From Pseudarthrobacter sp. PS3-L1 (GTDB taxonomy: Bacteria; Actinomycetota; Actinomycetes; Actinomycetales; Micrococcaceae), in NCBI RefSeq assembly GCF_030063285.1, contig NZ_JASISU010000009.1:1-47835 (forward strand): a DNA stretch of 47,835 nucleotides. The letters are read 5' to 3'. This document shows, in pieces, positions 42,022-47,835 of the stretch; within the stretch, counting starts at the first letter, position 1; every line of letters starts with the position of its first letter. Under the pieces are notes generated by a model that saw only the letters and a program-made list of their open reading frames with translations, had not been told where the DNA came from and made no database searches. A program made the position numbers and the translations under genes.

Positions 42022-43814
42022 GCTTCAACACCCAAGGCGCAAGCCACCACTACTCCACGCAGAACAACTTTGACCTCAATGGTCCCGGGTTGCAGCACGA
42101 TCCACACTGGTACCGGAAGGCCGTGTTCTACGAAGTCCTGGTCCGTGCCTTCTCCGATGCCAACGGCGATGGATCCGGTGACTTCAGCGGCCTGATCGGC
42201 AAGCTGGACTACCTGCAGTGGCTTGGCATCGATTGCCTGTGGCTGCCGCCCTTCTTCCAGTCGCCGCTGCGCGATGGTGGCTACGACATCTCGGACTACA
42301 ACTCCGTCCTCGACGAATTTGGCACCATCAGTGACTTCCGGCGCCTGGTCGCAGAGGCCCATGCCCGCGGCATGCGCGTCATCATCGACCTGCCGCTTAA
42401 CCATACTTCGGACCAGCACCCCTGGTTCCAGGAATCCCGCAAGGACCCAGAGGGTCCCTACGGAGACTTCTACGTGTGGAGCGATACCGATGAGAAGTAT
42501 GACGACGCGAGAATCATCTTCGTGGACACCGAAGAGTCCAACTGGACCTTCGATCCCATCCGCCGGCAGTTCTTCTGGCACCGGTTCTTTGGACACCAGC
42601 CGGACCTGAACTTCGAAAACCCCAAGGTTGTTGACGCAATCTTCGACGTCGTGAAGTTCTGGCTGGACCAGGGTATTGACGGCTTCCGCGCGGATGCCAT
42701 CCCGTACCTTTTCGAGGAGGAGGGGACCAACTGCGAGAACCTTCCCGCGACGCACGGCTTCCTGCGCGACCTTCGCAAAATGGTGGATGACAACTACCCG
42801 GGCCGCGTCATCATCGCCGAGGCAAACCAGCCGCCGGAGGAAGTGGTCGAGTACTTCGGCACCGAAGAGGAACCCGAATGCCACATGGCGTTCCACTTTC
42901 CGATCATGCCGCGCCTCTACTACGCACTGCGCGACCAGAAAGCAGCGCCGATCATTGAAACCATGAAGGAAACCCCAGAGATCCCGGCCGGGGCGCAGTG
43001 GGGGACCTTTCTTCGTAACCACGACGAACTGACGCTGGAGATGGTGACCCCCGACGAAAGGGCCGCCATGCTGGGCTGGTACGCCCCGGACCCCCGCATG
43101 CGTGCCAACATTGGCATCCGCCGTCGGCTGGCGACGCTGCTGGATAACTCCCGCGCGGAAATCGAGCTCATCAACGCCCTGCTCCTGTCCCTGCCCGGGA
43201 GTCCGTTCCTGTACTACGGGGATGAAATCGGCATGGGAGACAACATCTGGCTTGACGATCGTGACGCTGTCCGGACGCCCATGCAGTGGAATCCGGACCG
43301 CAACGCCGGGTTCTCCAGTGCTGATCCTGGCAAGCTGTACCTGCCGGTGATCCAGTCGCTTGTCTACAACTACAACATGGCCAATGTTGAGTCAGAGGCG
43401 GCGCACTCAGGATCTCTCCTCAGGTGGACGCGCCAGATCCTCAGCGTCCGCAAGAACCACCCCGCATTCGGGCTGGGCGCATTCCGACACGTCCCCGCGG
43501 ACCATGACGCTGTGCTGTCCTACCTGCGCGACCTGCCCGAGGACAATATTGCCGGTGAAGACGGCGAAACAATCCTCTGCGCCTTCAACCTCTCGCAGCA
43601 CCCGGTTGCGGCAACGCTGCAGATTCCCGAGTTTGCGGGCCGTGGACTGCGCGACGTCTTTGGTGGCCAGCCGTTCCCCAGCATCAAGGAGGACGGCACA
43701 CTCACCCTGACGCTGGGCAGCCACGATTTCTTCTGGCTGCGGGTCCGTAATGCCGCCTCCAATCCGTCCTCGCCCTACACGCAGGCCATGCCTGTCCTGT
43801 CCATCGAGGGCTGA
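42018..43814 (+). CDS. treS: Trehalose synthase / maltose alpha-D-glucosyltransferase TreS
   Basis: TreS interconverts trehalose and maltose; in the GlgE pathway it supplies maltose. The 598-residue GH13_16 product is the normal length for stand-alone TreS. It has the N-terminal segment VFYEVLVRAFSDANGDGSGD, nucleophile Asp226 in GFRADAIPYL, acid/base Glu268 in IIAEANQ, and the third Asp in RNHDELTLE. In some bacteria TreS is fused to maltokinase; here it is separate and the kinase is fused to GlgB instead. The GTG start overlaps the glgE stop by 4 nt, and the next gene starts 1 nt after its stop. Confidence 0.95.
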   Translation: MSFNTQGASHHYSTQNNFDLNGPGLQHDPHWYRKAVFYEVLVRAFSDANGDGSGDFSGLIGKLDYLQWLGIDCLWLPPFFQSPLRDGGYDISDYNSVLDEFGTISDFRRLVAEAHARGMRVIIDLPLNHTSDQHPWFQESRKDPEGPYGDFYVWSDTDEKYDDARIIFVDTEESNWTFDPIRRQFFWHRFFGHQPDLNFENPKVVDAIFDVVKFWLDQGIDGFRADAIPYLFEEEGTNCENLPATHGFLRDLRKMVDDNYPGRVIIAEANQPPEEVVEYFGTEEEPECHMAFHFPIMPRLYYALRDQKAAPIIETMKETPEIPAGAQWGTFLRNHDELTLEMVTPDERAAMLGWYAPDPRMRANIGIRRRLATLLDNSRAEIELINALLLSLPGSPFLYYGDEIGMGDNIWLDDRDAVRTPMQWNPDRNAGFSSADPGKLYLPVIQSLVYNYNMANVESEAAHSGSLLRWTRQILSVRKNHPAFGLGAFRHVPADHDAVLSYLRDLPEDNIAGEDGETILCAFNLSQHPVAATLQIPEFAGRGLRDVFGGQPFPSIKEDGTLTLTLGSHDFFWLRVRNAASNPSSPYTQAMPVLSIEG

Positions 43815-43815
43815 C

Positions 43816-46800
43816 ATGACCTTCTCACTGACAGCGGTGGCAACCGACCTTCTGCGCGAGTGGCTTCCTAGGCAACGCTGGTTCCCCGTGAAATCGGGTG
43901 GTTTTGATCTGGTGGAGGCCGGTGGATTCACGTTGGCCGGCAACGCACCGGGAGTCACGCTTTCGGTATCCATCCTCGCCATCACCTCAAGGGGCACCGA
44001 TGGTGCGGAGCGCACGGATGTCCTCCAGGTTCCGCTGAGCTTCCACCAGATTGCGGTCCCTGGCCTGGAACGGGCATTGGTGGGCGAGGCAATTGCTCCG
44101 GACGGTGGCCCCCTGTGGATGTATGACGCAGTCCACGATCCGGAGTTTGTCAGCGCCTGGCTGGACCTGATGCGGCCGGGCTCCGCGGTCCCTTCCGGAA
44201 TGACGGGCCACCCCGGTCCTGGCGGGCACCGCCTGCCATCGGCAAGTGGCACCGTGCGGGTCCTCACCAGCGAGCAGTCCAACAGTTCAGTAATAGTGGA
44301 CGACGGCGGGTTGCCAGCGATCGTAAAATTCTTCCGGGTGCTCTCTGCTGGCGAGAATCCCGAGGTTGAAATCGGCGCCGCACTTACCTTCGCCGGCAGC
44401 ACCGAGGTTCCCGCGACCCTAGGTTGGGTGCGTGCGGAGTGGAACTCCGGGGCTACCGCTGCGTCCGGCGTCGTCAACGGTGAACTGGCAGTGGCCCATG
44501 AGTTCCTGGCGGGTGGGCGTGACGCTTGGCGGCTGGCCGTTGCCGCGGCTGTTGCCGGAACAGATTTCAGCGAGGAAGCCAGGGCGCTCGGAGCTGCCAC
44601 GGCAACTGTCCACCACCTGCTGGCTAAGGCCCTTGGCCGGTCAGAGGAAAGCCGGCCCGGTGCCGATGTTGCTCCAGCAGTCGGCCAGCGTGTCCGGCAG
44701 GCATGGACGGAAGCGGCAGATGCCGTGGGTCCGTTCCAGGATGAACTTGATGAGCTCCTGGTTCATCTTGTTGGCCAGGCAGCCGGCCCGCTTCAGCGTA
44801 TCCATGGCGACCTGCACCTCGGCCAGATCCTCTGGGTCGCAAGCCCAGCGAACCCAGGCGGACGTTGGGCAATCCTTGACTTTGAGGGAGAGCCACTGCG
44901 TCCCGTTGCCGAGCGCAACGTCCCGGATGCGCCACTGCGGGATGTCGTCGGAATGCTCCGCTCCTTCGACTACGCCGCGGGAGCTGCAATCCGCGAAAAC
45001 CCCGGGACCGTGGTTCCGGACGGCTGGGTAAACCAGTGCGCCGAGGCATTCCTGGACGGATATGCCTCTCTCAGCCCGGATACGGTGGACAGGAAATCGC
45101 CCCTCTTTGCAGCCCTATGGCTTGATAAGGCCCTCTACGAGGTTGTCTATGAGCTGCGCAACAGGCCTAGTTGGCTGGACATCCCGGTCAACGCGGCCCG
45201 AAATATTCTCAGCAGTACCCGCTCCGGCGCCCAGCCGGCAGCGGCAGTGGAAGGTGAAGATATGACCAGCTCAGTTTCGGCGGACAATGTGCCCGCACCC
45301 ATCAAGGTGGATCCCGACGTACTGGGCCGAGTGGCCAACGGTGAGCATCACGCGCCGCACTCCATCCTTGGCGCACACCTGGATGATGACGGCTACGTGA
45401 CCTTCCGGACAGTGAAGCACCTTGCTTCGGCAGTGAATGTTGTGACAGCAGAGCATTCATACCCGCTTGCCCATGAGGCGCACGGCGTGTGGACAGGGGT
45501 CGCGAAGGCGCTGGATGCTGGCCATGTCCCGGACTATCGCCTGGAGGTCACATACCCGGAGTCGGACCCGGTAACCGTGGATGACCCCTACCGCTACCTT
45601 CCGACTGTGCGCGAAATGGACCTGCACCTCATCGGAGAGGGCCGGCACGAAAAACTCTGGACTGTCCTGGGTGCGCACATGCAGCACTATGCGTCGTCCC
45701 TGGGCAATGTTGATGGTGTCTCTTTCGCAGTGTGGGCTCCCAACGCGGAATCCGTGCGCATTATTGGCGACTTCAATGGCTGGGATGGCCGTGCCAACTC
45801 GATGCGTTCATTGGGCTCTTCCGGGGTCTGGGAAGTATTCCTGCCCGGAGTTGTGGCAGGTGCGTGCTACAAATTTGAGATCCGGACTAAATCCGGGGAA
45901 TGGGTGCAGAAAGCTGACCCCATGGCCTTTGGGACAGAGGTTCCACCGCTGACTGCCTCGCGCGTGGTGGATCCACGGTATGCCTTCAAGGACAAGGAAT
46001 GGATGACGGCCCGGGCCGGCCGGGATCCGCACAACTCGGCCATGAGCGTCTATGAGGTCCACCTGGGATCGTGGCGGCTAGGCCTTGGCTACCGGGAACT
46101 TGCCAAGGAGCTGGTGGAGTATGCGCAGTGGCTCGGCTTCACCCACGTTGAGTTCATGCCGGTGGCCGAACACCCATTTGGTGGCTCATGGGGCTACCAG
46201 GTCACGTCCTACTTTGCGCCAACCTCGCGATTCGGCCACCCTGACGAGTTTCGCTACCTGGTAGATGCACTGCACCAGGCCGGGATTGGTGTGCTGCTGG
46301 ACTGGGTTCCGGCGCACTTCCCCAAGGATGAGTGGGCGCTGGCCCGCTTCGATGGTGAAACACTCTACGAACACGGTGACCCGAACCTTGGCGAACACCC
46401 GGACTGGGGAACGCTGATCTTCGACTTTGGCCGTCGCGAGGTGCGTAACTTCCTGGTGGCCAATGCGCTGTACTGGTTCGAGGAATTCCACATCGATGGA
46501 CTTCGTGTGGATGCGGTGGCGTCCATGCTGTACCTGGACTATTCACGCAATGAGGGGGAGTGGAGCCCCAACCGATTTGGCGGCCGGGAGAATCTGGAAG
46601 CTATTTCCTTCCTTCAGGAAGTCAATGCCACTGTGTACAAGTCACATCCAGGCGCTGTCATGATCGCCGAGGAGTCGACGGCCTTCCCCGGGGTCACCGC
46701 TCCCACGGACCAGGGCGGACTGGGCTTTGGCATCAAGTGGAATATGGGCTGGATGCACGATTCCCTGGCGTATGCCGCCGAGGAATCCATCAACCGCAAG

Positions 46801-47478
46801 TGGCATCACGGTTCGCTGACCTTTTCCCTGGTGTATGCATTCACCGAAAGTTTCCTGCTTCCCATCAGCCACGATGAGGTAGTGCACGGCAAGGGTTCGC
46901 TACTGCGCAAAATGCCTGGTGACAGGTGGCAGCAGCTTGCTAACCTGCGTGCGTATTTTGCCTACCAGTGGGCGCACCCAGGCAAGCAGCTCATCTTCAT
47001 GGGCACGGAGTTTGGGCAGGAAGCCGAATGGTCGGAGCAGTATGGGCTGGACTGGTGGCTTGCCGACATCCCTGCGCACCGTGGAATTCAGCTGCTTACC
47101 AAAGATCTTAATGCGGCCTACAAAGAGACGCCCGCCCTGTATACGCAGGACAATGACTCCAAGGGATTCGAATGGATCAACGGAGGAGACGCTGACCGCA
47201 ACGTCTTCACTTTCATCCGGTGGGGAACAGATGGCAGTCCCCTGGTCTGTGCGATCAATTTCTCTGGCTCCCCACACCACGGCTTCGAGCTTGGTGTTCC
47301 AACATCCGGTGCCTGGGAGGAAGTACTCAACACGGACCACCCGGATTATGGCGGCTCAGGTGTGCTAAATCCAGCGGAATTGACTGCTGAAGGCAAGGGC
47401 ATCAACGGGCAGCCAGCGTCCGTGACAGTTTCGCTGCCGCCACTGGGCGGAGCTTACTTCCGGCCGACGAAGTCCTAG
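43816..47478 (+). CDS. glgB: Fused maltokinase (Pep2) - 1,4-alpha-glucan branching enzyme (GlgB)
   Basis: One uninterrupted frame encodes 1220 residues. Residues 1-482 are a maltokinase: an N-terminal cap (LREWLPRQRWFPVKSGG), a kinase catalytic loop HGDLHLGQ (His330, Asp332) and metal-binding Asp355 in LDFEGEP; it makes maltose 1-phosphate from maltose and ATP. Residues 483-1220 are a complete branching enzyme: CBM48 region, then GH13 barrel with nucleophile Asp899 in DGLRVDAVAS and acid/base Glu952 in MIAEESTAF, plus HDEVVHGKGS. The ATG at 43816 is 1 nt after the treS stop. At the boundary an ATG (45262) with GGAAGG 7 nt upstream could start a free 738-residue GlgB. The sequence shows the fusion directly; dual translation is inference. 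Confidence 0.93.
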   Translation: MTFSLTAVATDLLREWLPRQRWFPVKSGGFDLVEAGGFTLAGNAPGVTLSVSILAITSRGTDGAERTDVLQVPLSFHQIAVPGLERALVGEAIAPDGGPLWMYDAVHDPEFVSAWLDLMRPGSAVPSGMTGHPGPGGHRLPSASGTVRVLTSEQSNSSVIVDDGGLPAIVKFFRVLSAGENPEVEIGAALTFAGSTEVPATLGWVRAEWNSGATAASGVVNGELAVAHEFLAGGRDAWRLAVAAAVAGTDFSEEARALGAATATVHHLLAKALGRSEESRPGADVAPAVGQRVRQAWTEAADAVGPFQDELDELLVHLVGQAAGPLQRIHGDLHLGQILWVASPANPGGRWAILDFEGEPLRPVAERNVPDAPLRDVVGMLRSFDYAAGAAIRENPGTVVPDGWVNQCAEAFLDGYASLSPDTVDRKSPLFAALWLDKALYEVVYELRNRPSWLDIPVNAARNILSSTRSGAQPAAAVEGEDMTSSVSADNVPAPIKVDPDVLGRVANGEHHAPHSILGAHLDDDGYVTFRTVKHLASAVNVVTAEHSYPLAHEAHGVWTGVAKALDAGHVPDYRLEVTYPESDPVTVDDPYRYLPTVREMDLHLIGEGRHEKLWTVLGAHMQHYASSLGNVDGVSFAVWAPNAESVRIIGDFNGWDGRANSMRSLGSSGVWEVFLPGVVAGACYKFEIRTKSGEWVQKADPMAFGTEVPPLTASRVVDPRYAFKDKEWMTARAGRDPHNSAMSVYEVHLGSWRLGLGYRELAKELVEYAQWLGFTHVEFMPVAEHPFGGSWGYQVTSYFAPTSRFGHPDEFRYLVDALHQAGIGVLLDWVPAHFPKDEWALARFDGETLYEHGDPNLGEHPDWGTLIFDFGRREVRNFLVANALYWFEEFHIDGLRVDAVASMLYLDYSRNEGEWSPNRFGGRENLEAISFLQEVNATVYKSHPGAVMIAEESTAFPGVTAPTDQGGLGFGIKWNMGWMHDSLAYAAEESINRKWHHGSLTFSLVYAFTESFLLPISHDEVVHGKGSLLRKMPGDRWQQLANLRAYFAYQWAHPGKQLIFMGTEFGQEAEWSEQYGLDWWLADIPAHRGIQLLTKDLNAAYKETPALYTQDNDSKGFEWINGGDADRNVFTFIRWGTDGSPLVCAINFSGSPHHGFELGVPTSGAWEEVLNTDHPDYGGSGVLNPAELTAEGKGINGQPASVTVSLPPLGGAYFRPTKS
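45249..45264 (+). promoter_or_regulatory. Internal ribosome binding site and ATG at the Pep2-GlgB boundary
   Basis: GGAAGG (45249-45254), 7 nt, then ATG (45262-45264) in frame. The ATG begins exactly where stand-alone GlgB proteins start (MTSSVSADN, then the conserved DPDVLGRVANGEHHAPHS). Confidence 0.6.
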
Positions 47479-47494
47479 GCGAACCCGTTTCCAG

Positions 47495-47532
47495 GCAAGG
47501 CCCCAACCGCATTCTTGTGGTTGGGGCCTTGC
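47495..47532 (+). terminator. Intrinsic terminator after pep2-glgB
   Basis: A perfect 14-bp stem (47495-47508 with 47519-47532) has a 10-nt loop and is followed by a short T-rich stretch. It isolates the glucan operon from the rRNA promoters downstream. Confidence 0.88.
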
Positions 47533-47580
47533 TGTTTGGCTGGAGCTGATGCCTGGGGAAGGGTGCACCAACAGGCTGAG

Positions 47581-47609
47581 TTGGCATCTGGCAAAACCGG
47601 TGGTACAGT
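47581..47609 (+). promoter_or_regulatory. rRNA operon promoter P1 (candidate)
   Basis: TTGGCA (47581-47586), 17-bp spacer, TACAGT (47604-47609). It is the first of two well-spaced promoters before the rRNA leader. Confidence 0.6.
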
Positions 47610-47688
47610 TTATTTCCGCGCTGCTCCACGGAGTCAGAAGAGAAAAAGATCCGCCAGTTCTGTACTGAATCGGGTTGAGAATCTCGGT

Positions 47689-47717
47689 TTGACACCGGAG
47701 AGTCCAGCGGGTAAGTT
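47689..47717 (+). promoter_or_regulatory. rRNA operon promoter P2 (candidate)
   Basis: A consensus -35 TTGACA (47689-47694), 17-bp spacer, and TAAGTT (47712-47717). CarD, encoded in this window, is known in actinobacteria to act at such promoters. Confidence 0.75.
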
Positions 47718-47773
47718 TGAAAAGTTGCTCCGGAGCGATCCTGAACGTTTGTTTGGGTGGTGCCGGGTGTGTC

Positions 47774-47798
47774 TGTTGTTTGAGAACTCAATAGTGTG
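47774..47798 (+). promoter_or_regulatory. rRNA leader antitermination box (boxA-type)
   Basis: The stretch with core TTTGAGAACTCAATAG is the conserved element that precedes 16S rRNA, and recurs in the 16S-23S spacer, in Arthrobacter-like actinobacteria. It recruits Nus factors to the rRNA transcript. It places a 16S gene a short distance beyond the right edge. Confidence 0.8.
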
Positions 47799-47812
47799 CC
47801 AAGTTTATTGAT

Positions 47813-47835
47813 ACCAATTTTTTATATGAATTGGT
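47813..47835 (+). other. Leader hairpin at window edge
   Basis: ACCAATT (47813-47819) pairs with AATTGGT (47829-47835) around 9 nt. It is probably part of the rRNA leader's folded or processed region, but its outer extent is cut off by the edge. Confidence 0.45.

Noticed and set aside
1..47835. CRISPR arrays, tRNA genes, insertion sequences, prophage
   Set aside because: I found no regularly spaced repeats, no cloverleaf, no transposase or integrase, and no terminal inverted repeats flanking a gene.

Overview
The window is high-GC actinobacterial DNA, most likely from a member of the Micrococcaceae close to Arthrobacter or Pseudarthrobacter. This rests on a divergent phoU / senX3-regX3 locus with an actinobacterial-type PHO box, the order carD-ispD-ispF-cysS-rlmB, a complete GlgE (maltose 1-phosphate) glucan pathway, a gene pair of the actinobacteria-restricted MSMEG_4193 / SCO1664 families, and an rRNA leader boxA of the Micrococcaceae type at the right edge. 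Taxon naming is inference; no rRNA gene lies inside the window.

Layout. 1-3000: phosphate signalling (phoU leftward; senX3-regX3 rightward). 3000-8360: a lipoprotein, then housekeeping genes carD, ispD, ispF, cysS and rlmB. 8370-11440: a nitrilase-family hydrolase and the glycogen debranching enzyme glgX. 11440-11875: an intergenic stretch dominated by a 58-bp palindrome. 11876-15400: an SDR oxidoreductase, a membrane diguanylate cyclase, and a CcdA / thioredoxin-like lipoprotein pair. 15613-19406: a heterodimeric ABC exporter. 19552-22072: an iron/2-oxoglutarate oxygenase, a HipA-like SCO1664 protein and a histidine phosphatase. 22182-25589: a MoxR-type AAA+ ATPase with its VWA partner. 25657-30606: an XRE-cupin regulator, an M20 amidohydrolase with an MHS-type transporter, and a DHA2 transporter. 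30607-37055: a more accessory region with orphan genes (NlpC-like protein, DUF427 protein, a wrecked MFS pseudogene, formaldehyde dehydrogenase, small conserved unknowns, a GAF-ANTAR regulator, an orphan barstar). 37141-47478: glgP, and divergently glgE-treS-pep2/glgB. 47479-47835: a strong terminator followed by tandem promoters and the leader of an rRNA operon whose genes lie beyond the edge.

How the genes work together. TreS interconverts trehalose and maltose, the Pep2 domain phosphorylates maltose, GlgE polymerises maltose 1-phosphate into alpha-1,4-glucan, and the GlgB domain branches it. GlgP, on the opposite strand, and GlgX, about 28 kb away, take the polymer apart. Here the maltokinase and branching enzyme form one 1220-residue reading frame, with a good ribosome binding site and ATG exactly at the domain boundary.

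Across the window many genes start 5-7 nt after a TANNNT hexamer with no Shine-Dalgarno, which is the signature of leaderless transcription. I see no CRISPR array, tRNA, insertion sequence or prophage. The parts I judge most worth following up are the pep2-glgB fusion, the regulator-flanked M20/MHS operon with three nested inverted repeats, the 58-bp palindrome, and the AAA+/VWA pair.
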